Origin: Rhizobium ecuadorense
GTDB taxonomy: Bacteria > Pseudomonadota > Alphaproteobacteria > Rhizobiales > Rhizobiaceae
Direction of reading: 5' to 3'
DNA: 64,000 nucleotides
NCBI RefSeq assembly: GCF_001187535.1
Contig: NZ_LFIO01000023.1
Location: 124,001-188,000 of the forward strand
Both the position numbers and the translations under genes were made by a program. Under the pieces are notes generated by a model that was given only the letters and a program-made list of their open reading frames with translations, was not told where the DNA came from and searched no databases. Shown piece by piece: positions 38,005 through 47,361 of the stretch. The stretch's first letter is position 1. Each line of letters begins with the position of its first letter.

Positions 38005-38712
38005 TCAGGCGGCCTGCTTCAACAGGCCGAGGGCTTCGGTCAGATCGACCTCGCCGAGGAAACCGCCACTGCTTTTGGTCTCCTGCCGGTGCTCGATCGC
38101 ATGGGCAAATTGCACGGCCGGTTGCTGCTGCATGCGCTCGTAGAGGCGATGCAGGCCGGGAAACTGCCGCCGGTCGACGACCTTGTGAAAATCGTTCCAG
38201 CGGGCAATCCCGACGAAATAGGCATCGGCCAGGCTCGGGCCGTTGCCGACAAGCCAATCGCGGCCATCGAGCAGCCGTTCCAGCGTGTGATGCGCCTTTT
38301 CCACTGCGGCGATGCCATAGGCTGCCAGCGCCTGCTTCTGCTGCGGCTCCAGCGGGTGTTCGAACGCATACCAGAGTGGGCCGAAGGCCTTGAAGAAACT
38401 GGTGTTGAGAAAGGCGAGCATCTGGTTCAGACGATCGAAATCCTCCGACCCCTGCGCAAAACCGCGACCGCTGCCGATCGCCCGGGCGCCGATATGCTGG
38501 AGGATCGCCATGCTTTCGCTGATGACCCTGCCATCTTCGAGCAACAGCGACGGTGTTTCGCCGACGGGGTTGATCCTGAGGTAGTCGTCGCTGGAGACCA
38601 TTTCCGGCATCTCGACGCGGCAAAGCCGGTAAGGCAGGCCGGACCATTCCAGCGCGACGATCGAGCCGAAGGAGCAGCCTTCGGGGACGCCGTAAAACAA
38701 TATGGGTGACAT
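38005..38712 (-). CDS. Glutathione S-transferase-like protein
   Basis: A 235-residue GST: thioredoxin-fold N-terminus with NPVGETPSLLLEDGRVISESMAI (the cis-Pro and glutathione-binding Glu-Ser) near 50, then an all-helical C-terminal domain with WLVGNGPSLADAYFVGI. Substrate unknown. The ATG at 38712 follows AAAGGA; a TTG one codon before is also in frame. Divergent from a LysR gene at 38827, its likely regulator. Confidence 0.88.
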   Translation of the reverse strand: MSPILFYGVPEGCSFGSIVALEWSGLPYRLCRVEMPEMVSSDDYLRINPVGETPSLLLEDGRVISESMAILQHIGARAIGSGRGFAQGSEDFDRLNQMLAFLNTSFFKAFGPLWYAFEHPLEPQQKQALAAYGIAAVEKAHHTLERLLDGRDWLVGNGPSLADAYFVGIARWNDFHKVVDRRQFPGLHRLYERMQQQPAVQFAHAIEHRQETKSSGGFLGEVDLTEALGLLKQAA

Positions 38713-38826
38713 CAATCGTTCCTTTCAGAATTGAACATGTTTGGACGCGATCAATGTGCAGATATGGACGATCTTGCGGTAGAGGCTATAAATGCATCCC
38801 AATGTCCACAATCATGGAAGATGGCG

Positions 38827-39720
38827 ATGGCGCTCTTCAATCTCAACGACCTGCATCTCTTCGTGCAGGCGGTCGACAGCGGCAGTTTCACGGCGGCGGC
38901 GAGACATCTCGGCATGCCGAAATCGACAGTCAGCAAGCGGGTTGCGGAGCTGGAAGGTCGGCTTGGCGTGCGGCTGATCCAGCGCACTTCGCGAAGCTTC
39001 GCGCTGACCGAGCTCGGCCGGGAATTCTTTCAGCACGCACAAGCCTCGATCATCGAGGCGGAGATGGCCGAGGGCATCGTGCGGCGGCATCTGGCCGAGC
39101 CCGCCGGCAGCGTTCGCCTGACGGCCTCGGTGCCGACGGCGCAATTCACCCTGACGGAGCATCTGCCGGCGCTGGCGGCGCGCTATCCGAAGCTCCGGCT
39201 TTCCATGCATGTGACCGACCGTTTCGTCGATATCGTCCAAGAAGGCTTCGACATCGCGCTGCGCAGCCACCGCGCGCCGCTGCCGGATTCGGCGCTGGTG
39301 CAGCGCAAGCTTGCCAGCCACCCTTTCTTCATTCTCGCCTCGCCGGATTATATCCGCGCCCATGGGCAACCGCGCCGCCCGGAAGACCTGACGCAACACG
39401 CCACGATCATGACCAGCCTGACCGACAATCAATGGCGGCTCTATTGCGATAACGGCGAAGAGGCGCTGGTCACGCTGCAGTCCGTCATGGCGGCGGACGA
39501 ACCCTTTGTGCTGATGGAAGCGGCGGCGGCCGGGCTCGGCATCACCTGCCTGCCGACATCGGTCTGCCGGCAAGCGCTGGCGACCAGGCGGCTGGTGCGG
39601 CTGCTGCCGGACTGGACGGCCGGCAGCATCGAGACGACGATCCTGATGCCGCACCGGCGCGGCCAGCTGCCGGCGGTGCGCGCCGTCGTCGATTTTTTGG
39701 CGGAACGGCTGGCCGGCTAG
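38827..39720 (+). CDS. LysR-family transcriptional regulator
   Basis: A 297-residue LysR regulator with the winged helix at residues 1-60 (VDSGSFTAAARHLGMPKSTVSKRVAEL) and an effector domain of the CrgA/DsdC-like type (DIALRSHRAPLPDSALVQRKL). Homology begins at LFNLNDLHLFVQAV, and GGAAG lies six bases before the ATG at 38827; in-frame starts at 38821 and 38731 exist. Divergent from the GST gene with a 114-base shared control region. Confidence 0.9.
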   Translation: MALFNLNDLHLFVQAVDSGSFTAAARHLGMPKSTVSKRVAELEGRLGVRLIQRTSRSFALTELGREFFQHAQASIIEAEMAEGIVRRHLAEPAGSVRLTASVPTAQFTLTEHLPALAARYPKLRLSMHVTDRFVDIVQEGFDIALRSHRAPLPDSALVQRKLASHPFFILASPDYIRAHGQPRRPEDLTQHATIMTSLTDNQWRLYCDNGEEALVTLQSVMAADEPFVLMEAAAAGLGITCLPTSVCRQALATRRLVRLLPDWTAGSIETTILMPHRRGQLPAVRAVVDFLAERLAG

Positions 39721-39743
39721 AACTGCAAGAATGTATTCGGGTA

Positions 39744-41327
39744 TCACGCCGCCTTGGCGGCGTGATATTCCTTGATGGCGACCATCTTGATCGCCGGATG
39801 GCGTTCGGACTCGTAACGCAGCGAGAACCCGTCCTGGGCGAGGAAGACCGGATCGCCGTCGAGATCGCGGGCGATATCGCCGCGTTTGACGGTGAGGAAT
39901 TTTTCCAGATCGGCCGGCTGATCGGCGGAGATCCAGCGGCAGACGGAGAAACGCGACATTTCGAAGGAGACCGGCAGGCCGTATTCGGCCATCAGCCGCT
40001 CCTTCAGCACGTCGAGCTGCAGGGCGCCGACGACGCCGACGATCGCCGGCGAACCGTCCTCCGGCGAAAACAGCTGGACGACGCCTTCCTCGGCCATCTG
40101 CTGCAGGGCTTCCTTCAGCTTCTTCGCCTTCATCGCGTCTTCCAGGCGCACGCGGCGCAGAATTTCCGGCGAAAAGTTCGGCACGCCCTGGAAGACGAGG
40201 GCTTCGCCTTCGGTCAGCGTATCGCCGATGCGCAGCGTCCCGTGATTGGGAATGCCGACGACATCGCCGGCATAGGCGGTGTCGGCAAGCTGGCGCTGCG
40301 AGGCGAAGAAGAATTGCGGCGCCGTCAGGCCGAGCTGCTTGCCGGTGCGGGCAAGCCTTGCCTTCATGCCGCGCTCGAGCTTGCCGGAGCAGATGCGGGC
40401 AAAGGCGATGCGGTCGCGGTGGTTGGGATCCATATTGGCCTGGATCTTGAAGACGAAGGCGGTCATCTTGTCGTCGGTCGCGTGCACGGTCCTGGTATCG
40501 GCGACCTGGTCGCGCGGCGGCGGCGCAAATTCGCCGAGCGCGTTGATCAGGTCGCGAACGCCGAAATTGCGCAGCGCCGAGCCGAAAAAGACCGGCGTCA
40601 TATGGCCTTCCAGGAAGGAGTCGCGGTCGAAGGGGCGGCAGGCCTCGATCGCCAGCTCCGTCTCCTCGACGAAAGCCCGGCGCTCGTTTTCCGGCAGCCT
40701 GTCGGCAACAGCCTGCGGACCGTTGACCGGCGTTCCCTCGATTTCGGTATCCGAGCCGCGCACCGTGTTGGCGGCAATATTGTAGGAGCCGCAGAAGGTC
40801 TTCGAGCGGCCGATCGGCCAGGTGATCGGCGCCGTATCCAGCGCCAGCTTCTCTTCCACCTCGTCGAGGATTTCGAAGGGATCGCGGCTTTCGCGGTCCA
40901 TCTTGTTGATGAAGGTGATGATCGGAATATCGCGCATGCGGCAGACTTCGAAGAGCTTCAGCGTACGCGGCTCGATACCCTTGGCGGCATCGATGACCAT
41001 GACCGCGGCGTCGACGGCCGTCAGCGTGCGATAGGTGTCGTCGGCGAAATCCTCGTGACCCGGCGTGTCGAGGATGTTGAAGACATTGTCGTTATATTCG
41101 AAGGTCATCACCGAGGTGACGACGGAGATGCCGCGCTCGCGCTCGATCTTCATCCAGTCAGAGCGCGTCTGCATGCGATCCTTCTTCGCCTTGACTTCGC
41201 CGGCAAGCTGAATGGCGCCGCCGAACAGCAGCAGCTTTTCGGTGAGCGTCGTCTTGCCCGCATCCGGGTGGGCGATAATAGCGAATGTGCGGCGGCGGGA
41301 AACCGCCTCGGCGAGACTTTCGGCCAT
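39744..41327 (-). CDS. prfC: Peptide chain release factor 3
   Basis: Translational GTPase that recycles RF1 and RF2 from the ribosome. The 527-residue protein has G1 AHPDAGKTTLTEKLL at residue 18, G2 region ISVVTSVMTF near 68, G3 DTPGHEDF near 87, G4 NKMDRE near 142, followed by the EF-G-like domains II and III. Length and order are standard. Alone on the minus strand, divergent from dut. Confidence 0.95.
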   Translation of the reverse strand: MAESLAEAVSRRRTFAIIAHPDAGKTTLTEKLLLFGGAIQLAGEVKAKKDRMQTRSDWMKIERERGISVVTSVMTFEYNDNVFNILDTPGHEDFADDTYRTLTAVDAAVMVIDAAKGIEPRTLKLFEVCRMRDIPIITFINKMDRESRDPFEILDEVEEKLALDTAPITWPIGRSKTFCGSYNIAANTVRGSDTEIEGTPVNGPQAVADRLPENERRAFVEETELAIEACRPFDRDSFLEGHMTPVFFGSALRNFGVRDLINALGEFAPPPRDQVADTRTVHATDDKMTAFVFKIQANMDPNHRDRIAFARICSGKLERGMKARLARTGKQLGLTAPQFFFASQRQLADTAYAGDVVGIPNHGTLRIGDTLTEGEALVFQGVPNFSPEILRRVRLEDAMKAKKLKEALQQMAEEGVVQLFSPEDGSPAIVGVVGALQLDVLKERLMAEYGLPVSFEMSRFSVCRWISADQPADLEKFLTVKRGDIARDLDGDPVFLAQDGFSLRYESERHPAIKMVAIKEYHAAKAA

Positions 41328-41417
41328 ACTGTGAATCCTGTGGAATTGCCGCGTATCTAACGATTAAAGCCCGGCTTTGCAATTGACCTTACCCTTTCGC
41401 GCGCAAAGTAATGGGCC

Positions 41418-41888
41418 ATGACCATTCATCACGACACGCGCCCGGCGCTGAACCTCATCCGCCTGACCAATGGCGAAGGCCTCGACCTGCCCGCCTATGA
41501 GAGCAAGGGGGCGGCCGGCATGGACCTGCGCGCCGCCGTCGATGGCGACACGCCGCTGACGCTGCTGCCCGGCAAACGGGCGCTGGTGCCGACCGGCTTC
41601 ATCTTCGAAATCCCCGAGGGTTTCGAGGGCCAGGTGCGGCCGCGTTCCGGCCTTGCCTTCAAACACGGCATCACCTGCCTGAATTCGCCCGGTACCGTCG
41701 ACAGCGATTATCGCGGCGAGGTGAAGGTGCTGCTCGCCAATCTCGGCGAGGAAGCCTTCATCGTCGAGCGCGGCATGCGTATCGCCCAGATGGTGATCGC
41801 GCCGGTGACCCAGGCGCGGGTGGCCGAGAGCGCCACCGCCAGCGAGACGACGCGCGGCGCCGGCGGCTTCGGCTCTACCGGGGTGTGA
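41418..41888 (+). CDS. dut: Deoxyuridine 5'-triphosphate nucleotidohydrolase
   Basis: Cleaves dUTP to dUMP, keeping uracil out of DNA and feeding dTMP synthesis. All five dUTPase motifs are present in 156 residues: [10 protein letters not shown] near 33, [11 protein letters not shown] near 75, [11 protein letters not shown] near 94, [10 protein letters not shown] near 115 and the C-terminal [10 protein letters not shown] that closes over the trimeric active site. The stop overlaps the start of the acetyltransferase gene. Confidence 0.96.
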   Translation: MTIHHDTRPALNLIRLTNGEGLDLPAYESKGAAGMDLRAAVDGDTPLTLLPGKRALVPTGFIFEIPEGFEGQVRPRSGLAFKHGITCLNSPGTVDSDYRGEVKVLLANLGEEAFIVERGMRIAQMVIAPVTQARVAESATASETTRGAGGFGSTGV

Positions 41889-42787
41889 TGGCCAAACGCC
41901 TCGACAGCGCCGGCCTCACCTTTCGGCAGGATTATTTCGGCGACCCGGTCGGCTGGGCGGCCTTGGTCCGCCTGCTCCAGGATATTTTCGGCATCGATAT
42001 CGGCCCGCTGCAGCAGCTCGGCGGCCCCGACCCCAGCAGCATGCCGTTCGGCTGGTTCGATGCCGAGGGGGGACTTGCGGCCAATCTCTCGGCTTTTGCG
42101 CTGCCTTTCGTCCTCAACGGCCGGATCGTCCATGCCGCCGGGCTGCAATCGGGCGCCGTGCGGCCGGCATGGCGCGGGCGCGGGCTCTACCGCGACCTCA
42201 CGGTGAAGGCGCTCGACTGGTGCGAGCGGCAGGGTTTTGAAGCCGTCATTCTCTATACCGATAAACCGTCGCTCTACGAGCCCTACGGTTTTCGGGTCAT
42301 ACCGCAGCATCGATATGAGGGAGCGGCACCAGACCCCTCGATTTTTTCAGGACCCGCCCGGCTGCTTGCGCCGACCGATGCTGACGATCTTGCCCTGCTG
42401 CAATCGCTGCTGCAAGCGCGAACCCCGGTTTCGACGTCGCTCTCGGTCACCGTCAATGCGGCGATGTTTCTCATCAACACCCAGCTCGATCCCGATGTCC
42501 GCGTCAGCTTCCTGGAAGACCGGCAGGCTGCGATCGCCTGGAAGATGGATCAGGCCGGCCGCTTCCGCCTTCTCGATGTCGTGGCGGCGGAGATCCCGTC
42601 GCTAGCCGCGATCCTCGGCGGGCTCGACATCGCCGCCGCCGCCGTCGAGGTGCTTTTCCGTCCCGACAAGCTCGGCTGGGCGGGAACTCCGCAGCCGGTG
42701 GAAAGCGGCACCGTGTTGATGCTGCGCGGGCTCGGCGATGAGGCCCCGCATTTTCCGGCGATGCTGTCGCCGATGGCGGATTTCTAA
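41888..42787 (+). CDS. GNAT-family N-acetyltransferase
   Basis: A 299-residue protein with an N-terminal GNAT domain: the acetyl-CoA pyrophosphate loop is VRPAWRGRGLYRDLT near residue 95, followed by DKPSLYEPYGFRVIPQ, the usual strand 5-6 bulge. The C-terminal half (residues 160-299) resembles the extra domain of Eis-like acetyltransferases; substrate unknown. Starts at the ATG at 41888 overlapping the dut stop. Its TAA is shared with the edge of a repeat. Confidence 0.8.
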   Translation: MAKRLDSAGLTFRQDYFGDPVGWAALVRLLQDIFGIDIGPLQQLGGPDPSSMPFGWFDAEGGLAANLSAFALPFVLNGRIVHAAGLQSGAVRPAWRGRGLYRDLTVKALDWCERQGFEAVILYTDKPSLYEPYGFRVIPQHRYEGAAPDPSIFSGPARLLAPTDADDLALLQSLLQARTPVSTSLSVTVNAAMFLINTQLDPDVRVSFLEDRQAAIAWKMDQAGRFRLLDVVAAEIPSLAAILGGLDIAAAAVEVLFRPDKLGWAGTPQPVESGTVLMLRGLGDEAPHFPAMLSPMADF

Positions 42788-42845
42788 AGCTCTTTGTTTT
42801 GATGCATGTCGTTGGGAATCGCTGCACACTTCCGGGCGACATGCA
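42785..42845 (+). repeat. RIME-like repeat, copy 3
   Basis: TAAAGCTCTTTGTTTTGATGCATGTCGTTG...CGGGCGACATGCA: arms GCATGTCG and CGACATGC. Same family and orientation as 34783-34863 and the second half of 36423-36529. Its first three bases are the stop codon of the acetyltransferase gene. Confidence 0.75.
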
Positions 42846-42859
42846 CTCGTTCGCCGAGT

Positions 42860-43336
42860 TTACTTTTTCCGAGACAGCGGCGGCAGGCGGCGTTTGACGG
42901 GCGAGGCTTTGATCATCGCGGTGTTGGTTTCCGCCCGTTCGGCGACCTTGTCGAGTAGGCCGTCGAGCTCCGCCATCGAGCGGATGACCAGGCGGGCGAT
43001 AAAACAATCCTCGCCGGTCACCTTGTCGCATTCGACGATTTCGGGAATCTCCTGGATGAGCCGCTCGACGAAATGCAACTGCCCGGGCAGCGGCCGCACA
43101 CGGACGATCGCCTGCAGGGGATAGCCGACGGCGGCGGGGTCGAGATCGATGGTGAAGGCCTTGATGACGCCGCGCTCCTCCAGCCGCCTCAGACGCTCGG
43201 CCGCACTTGGCGAGGAAAGCCCCACCTGCTGCGCCAGCTCCTTCAGCGAGATACGGGCATTGCCGGCCAGCGCTCCCAGGATGGCCTGATCGGTTTCGTC
43301 GAGCGACTGCACATCGTTAGCCATGGCGTCCGTCAT
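42860..43336 (-). CDS. Lrp/AsnC-family regulator
   Basis: A 158-residue Lrp-type regulator: helix-turn-helix with ISLKELAQQVGLSSPSAAERLRRL near residue 30 and a RAM domain (RVRPLPGQLHFVERLIQEIPEIVECDKVTGEDCF). It is divergent from a DMT exporter gene at 43437 with a 100-base gap, a common pairing in which the regulator senses the exported amino acid. Start is either 43336 or the in-frame ATG 12 bases later. Confidence 0.9.
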   Translation of the reverse strand: MTDAMANDVQSLDETDQAILGALAGNARISLKELAQQVGLSSPSAAERLRRLEERGVIKAFTIDLDPAAVGYPLQAIVRVRPLPGQLHFVERLIQEIPEIVECDKVTGEDCFIARLVIRSMAELDGLLDKVAERAETNTAMIKASPVKRRLPPLSRKK

Positions 43337-43436
43337 TCCTCACATGATTAGGCAAATTTGATAATCTTCCTTCCTATTCTTATATAAAATCGGTCACAGC
43401 CGCAATATTATGACGCCATCGAAAACGGAGGCGATC

Positions 43437-44339
43437 ATGAGCGGCGACATCAAAAGAGGCACGGCGGAGATGACGGCAGCGATGCTGATCTCGGGGACGA
43501 TCGGCTGGTTCGTCGTCATGTCGGGCCAGCCGGTCAGCGGCGTGGTTTTCTGGCGCTGCCTGTTCGGCGCGCTGACCCTGCTCGTCATCTGCGGCGCCCT
43601 CGGGCTGCTGCGGCCCGGCATCCTGACGCTGCGCACCTTCGGCATCGCCGTCTTCGGCGGCATCGCCATCGTGTTGAACTGGCTGCTGCTGTTTGCCTCC
43701 TACTCGCATGCGACGATCTCGATCGCCACGACCGTCTACAACACCCAGCCCTTCATGCTGCTGGTGCTCGGCGCGCTGTTTCTCGGCGAGAAGATCACCG
43801 CGACCAAGCTGTTCTGGCTGGTGCTCGCCTTTGCCGGCATGATGGCGATCGTCCAGGCGAAACCGGGCGGGAGCGGCGATACATCAGAGGGCTACGGCCT
43901 CGGCATCCTGATGGCGCTGGGCGCGGCCTTTTTCTATGCGCTGGCAGCGCTTGCCGCGAAATGGCTGAAAGGCACGCCGCCGCATCTGATCGCGCTGATC
44001 CAGGTCGCGACCGGCATGCTGATGCTGGCGCCGATGACCGATTTTTCGCATCCGCCCGTGGATCTCGGGACATGGGCGATCCTTGTTACCGTCGGCGTCG
44101 TCCATACCGGGCTGATGTATGTGCTGCTCTACGGCGCCATCCAGAGGCTGCCGACGCATCTGACCGGCGCGCTGTCCTTCCTCTATCCGATCGCGGCGAT
44201 CCTCGTCGACCGGCTGGCTTTCGGCCACGCGCTGCAGCCGCTGCAGATCGCGGGCGCCGCAATCATCCTCATTGCCGCCGCCGGCATGAACCTCGGCTGG
44301 AGCCCGAGATGGCTGCGGCCGCGGGCGCTCCAGAGCTGA
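43437..44339 (+). CDS. EamA/DMT-superfamily transporter
   Basis: A 300-residue, ten-helix drug/metabolite exporter made of two EamA repeats; the second starts near residue 150 (GLGILMALGAAFFYALAALAAKWL). Many such proteins export amino acids or their analogues. GGAGG lies five bases before the ATG at 43437, which I prefer over an earlier in-frame start at 43410. Divergent Lrp-type gene is the likely regulator. Confidence 0.88.
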   Translation: MSGDIKRGTAEMTAAMLISGTIGWFVVMSGQPVSGVVFWRCLFGALTLLVICGALGLLRPGILTLRTFGIAVFGGIAIVLNWLLLFASYSHATISIATTVYNTQPFMLLVLGALFLGEKITATKLFWLVLAFAGMMAIVQAKPGGSGDTSEGYGLGILMALGAAFFYALAALAAKWLKGTPPHLIALIQVATGMLMLAPMTDFSHPPVDLGTWAILVTVGVVHTGLMYVLLYGAIQRLPTHLTGALSFLYPIAAILVDRLAFGHALQPLQIAGAAIILIAAAGMNLGWSPRWLRPRALQS

Positions 44340-44385
44340 AGCCGACGTGCCGGGGGCACGCCGGTTTGCCGACCTTATCTCCGTG

Positions 44386-44904
44386 TCACCTCTGGGGGCG
44401 CGTCGTCTCGAACAGGAACCAGGTGCGGCGCTCGGACTCGTCGATCCAGTTCTCGATCAGGCTGGCGGTGGCGACATCATTGTGCTTGTCGCAGAGATCG
44501 TGCACCTCGCGCAGCAGCGAAACCAGCTGGCCATTGTTCTCGCGCAGCTCCGACAGCATGTCCTCGGCCGTGACGAAATCGGCGTCATTGTCGGCAATGC
44601 GCTGCTGGCGGGCGATCTGGCCGACGGAGCGCAGCGTCACGCCGCCGATCTTGCGGGCGCGCTCGGCGATGTCGTCGGTCATGGCGAAGATCTGCTCTGC
44701 CTGTTCGTCGAGCAGCAGGTGGTAGTCGCGAAAATGCGGGCCGGACATGTGCCAGTGGAAGTTCTTGGTTTTCACATAAAGCGCGAAGACATCGGCAAGC
44801 AACGCGGTCAGCGCCGCCGAAATATCGGTGACGGCGTTGGTCGGCAGGGTGGACGGCGTCTTGAGCGGCTGGAGCCTGCGGGTTTCGGCTGAGGTCGGGG
44901 ACAT
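44386..44904 (-). CDS. dps: Dps-family ferritin-like DNA-protection protein
   Basis: Dodecameric mini-ferritin that oxidises iron with peroxide and shields DNA. The 172-residue protein has the ferroxidase signature FHWHMSGPHFRDYHLLLDEQ at residues 49-68, with inter-subunit His, Asp and Glu ligands, and a long helical bundle. AGGAG lies seven bases before the ATG at 44904. A longer frame upstream has no support. Monocistronic. Confidence 0.93.
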   Translation of the reverse strand: MSPTSAETRRLQPLKTPSTLPTNAVTDISAALTALLADVFALYVKTKNFHWHMSGPHFRDYHLLLDEQAEQIFAMTDDIAERARKIGGVTLRSVGQIARQQRIADNDADFVTAEDMLSELRENNGQLVSLLREVHDLCDKHNDVATASLIENWIDESERRTWFLFETTRPQR

Positions 44905-45137
44905 CAATTCTCTCCTTGGTGAGGAAATCTCGAGAGCGCCGCGCGCCTTTTCGAGAGGCGCAAAGGGTGCGGATGGCGCGCGTGCAGAGAGAGAACTAGC
45001 AAGGCCGGATCGCTTTCCAAGTGGATCATGGTGCCGCAGACCTATTCCTGATGGTGATACACCGATCAGCGCCAAAGCATTGATGAGGCCGCAACACACG
45101 CCTATAGAGAGGCCACCCAATCTCATGGATATCAAAG

Positions 45138-45755
45138 ATGAGCCTTACCGCCCTGATCGCCTATGCCGGAGCGCTGTTCATCGCCGCCGCCATCCCCGGG
45201 CCGGGGATTACCGCGATCGTCGCCCGCGCGCTCGGCTCGAATTTCCGTGAGACCTTTTTCATGGGCCTCGGCCTGGTGCTCGGCGACATGACCTATCTCA
45301 CCGCCGTCATCCTCGGCCTGGCCTTCGTGGCGCAGACCTTCACCGAGGTGTTCATCGCCATCAAGATCGCCGGCGCCCTCTATCTCGGCTATATCGCCTG
45401 GAAACTCTGGACGGCGGGGCTGCTGCCGCAGGATATCGCGGCGAAGAAATCCAGCAATATCGGCCTGTCCTTCCTCTCCGGCCTGCTGGTGACGCTCGGC
45501 AATCCGAAGACGATGCTGTTTTATGTCGCGCTGGCACCGACGCTGATCGATATCGGTCATATCAGCTTGCGCGACTACGCGATGCTGCTTGCGGTGACCT
45601 TCGTGGTGCTGATCGTCGTGCTGGTGCCCTATATGCTGCTGGCCTCGCGGGCCCGGACGATGCTGAAAAAGCCGCGCGCCCTGCAGGCGCTGAATAGGGT
45701 GGCGGCCGGCATCCTGGCCGGCACGGCGGCCTTCATCGCCACGCGGGCGGCCTGA
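45138..45755 (+). CDS. LysE-family translocator
   Basis: A 205-residue, six-helix LysE/RhtB exporter: N-terminal IPGPGITAIVARALG near residue 19 is the family signature, followed by GALYLGYIAWKLW and LGNPKTMLFYVALAPTLID. Exports amino acids or homoserine-lactone-like compounds; exact substrate unknown. Divergent from dps. Confidence 0.88.
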   Translation: MSLTALIAYAGALFIAAAIPGPGITAIVARALGSNFRETFFMGLGLVLGDMTYLTAVILGLAFVAQTFTEVFIAIKIAGALYLGYIAWKLWTAGLLPQDIAAKKSSNIGLSFLSGLLVTLGNPKTMLFYVALAPTLIDIGHISLRDYAMLLAVTFVVLIVVLVPYMLLASRARTMLKKPRALQALNRVAAGILAGTAAFIATRAA

Positions 45756-45899
45756 AATAAACATCCGGCAAGAAACGGTTTTCAAAGCTTTTTTTCTCCG
45801 CGCCCCGCTCTCCCGGCATGAACGCGGTCTAGCCTCTTCAGGCCTTTGACCCTATTCTCCTCCTCGATTTCAGAAGCAGAATTTCAAAGGGAGGCACTC

Positions 45900-46862
45900 A
45901 TGTCGCACAAGCCCGGCCGCGGCCGCATCTATTCCTCGATCACCGAGACCATCGGCAACACGCCGCTCGTGCGCTTCGACAAGCTGGCGCGGGAAAAGGG
46001 CGTGGTGGCGAACCTGATCGGCAAGCTCGAATTCTTCAACCCGATCGCCTCGGTCAAGGACCGCATCGGCGTAGCGATGATCGAAAGCCTGGAAGCGCAG
46101 GGCAAGATCACCCCGGGCAAGACGGTGCTGATCGAGCCGACCTCCGGCAACACCGGCATCGCGCTCGCCTTTGCCGCCGCCGCCAAGGGTTACCGGCTGA
46201 TCCTCACCATGCCGGAAACCATGTCGGTCGAGCGCCGCAAGATGCTGGCGCTGCTCGGCGCCGAGCTGGTGCTGACCGAGGGACCGAAGGGCATGAAGGG
46301 CGCCATCGCCAAGGCCGAGGAGCTGGCGGCATCGCTGCCAGACGCCATCATTCCGCAGCAGTTCGAAAACCCGGCCAATCCGGAAATCCACCGTAAGACG
46401 ACGGCCGAGGAAATCTGGAACGACACCGACGGCACCGTCGACATCCTCGTCTCCGGCATCGGCACCGGCGGCACGATCACCGGCGTCGGCCAGGTGCTGA
46501 AGAGCCACAAACCCGAAATCCAGATCATCGCCGTCGAGCCCGCCGATTCACCGATCCTCTCCGGCGGCAATCCCGGCCCGCACAAAATCCAGGGCATCGG
46601 CGCCGGCTTCGCCCCCAAAATCCTCGATACCGGCATCTACGACGAAGTGGTGACCGTCACCAATGACGAGGCCTTCGAACAGGCGCGCCTCATCGCAAGG
46701 CTCGAAGGCGTGCCGGTCGGCATCTCCTCGGGCGCGGCACTGGCCGCCGCCATCAAGGTCGGCAGCAGACCGGAGAATGCGGGGAAGAATATCGTCGTGA
46801 TCATTCCGTCCTTCGCCGAGCGTTATCTCTCGACGGCATTGTTTGAGGGGCTGGGGAGCTGA
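45900..46862 (+). CDS. cysK: Cysteine synthase (O-acetylserine sulfhydrylase A)
   Basis: PLP enzyme that makes cysteine from O-acetylserine and sulfide. The 320-residue protein has the PLP lysine in [11 protein letters not shown] near 41, the substrate loop [11 protein letters not shown] near 75, the phosphate loop GTGGTITG near 187 and [11 protein letters not shown] near 218. GGGAGG lies before the ATG at 45900. A clear terminator follows. It would capture sulfide such as that released by the proposed thiohydantoin step, though the genes are far apart. Confidence 0.95.
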   Translation: MSHKPGRGRIYSSITETIGNTPLVRFDKLAREKGVVANLIGKLEFFNPIASVKDRIGVAMIESLEAQGKITPGKTVLIEPTSGNTGIALAFAAAAKGYRLILTMPETMSVERRKMLALLGAELVLTEGPKGMKGAIAKAEELAASLPDAIIPQQFENPANPEIHRKTTAEEIWNDTDGTVDILVSGIGTGGTITGVGQVLKSHKPEIQIIAVEPADSPILSGGNPGPHKIQGIGAGFAPKILDTGIYDEVVTVTNDEAFEQARLIARLEGVPVGISSGAALAAAIKVGSRPENAGKNIVVIIPSFAERYLSTALFEGLGS

Positions 46863-46909
46863 GATTGGCTTTGGCGGGTGGCTTTCCGGTTATTTTTCTG
46901 CAGAGCATC

Positions 46910-46936
46910 GGGGCGCTTTCGGCGCCCCTTCGTTTT
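46910..46936 (+). terminator. Rho-independent terminator of cysK
   Basis: GGGGCGC-TTTCG-GCGCCCC followed by TTCGTTTT, 47 bases past the cysK stop. Confidence 0.85.
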
Positions 46937-47004
46937 ACGCCGTTACCTGCATCCAAAGCCACAGAGTCTCCAATCGCAGTCGGATGAAAAGTTCCGTGGC
47001 AGGT

Positions 47005-47104
47005 CAAGTTCGGCGGCCGAAAGCGGCGGCAGGATCGACGGCAGCCGCGACGCCAGCATCGACTTGCCGGAGCCGGGCGGGCCGACCATCAGACAATTAT
47101 GACC
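47005..47104 (-). pseudogene. Left fragment of a second comM copy
   Basis: About 100 bases encode [32 protein letters not shown] on the minus strand, matching residues around the Walker A loop of the intact ComM at 52945-54477. Homology stops abruptly at both sides: after SAAEL the frame reads DLPRNF, and upstream of HNCL it enters island sequence. With the right fragment at 52393-52935 it brackets the island. Confidence 0.85.
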
Positions 47105-47361
47105 ACCCTGGCGAAGAAGGCTTCCGCCATCTCCGCAGTGCGTACGTTCCCCATGAAAGCACGCATCGAGGAAACAGTGGTGAACGGGTCGGGTGAAGCT
47201 CCTTTCGAGCGGCAAGCGTTTCCTCGCTGGAAGCTGTCTTCACCTGTGTGCATATGTCATCGTCTTCGTCCTCACATCGCTTAACGAGCACGATCCGGTC
47301 ACTTCGAGCCCGCGCAAGAACCATTATTTTATGAGAAAATGGTATATTGGCATTCGCCAGC

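Noticed and set aside
39762..41360. 532-codon plus-strand frame opposite prfC
   Set aside because: Antisense shadow; prfC has all GTPase motifs.
46943..47215. Small AAA/P-loop protein containing GPPGSGKS
   Set aside because: It is the left comM fragment read through into unrelated flanks, not an independent gene.
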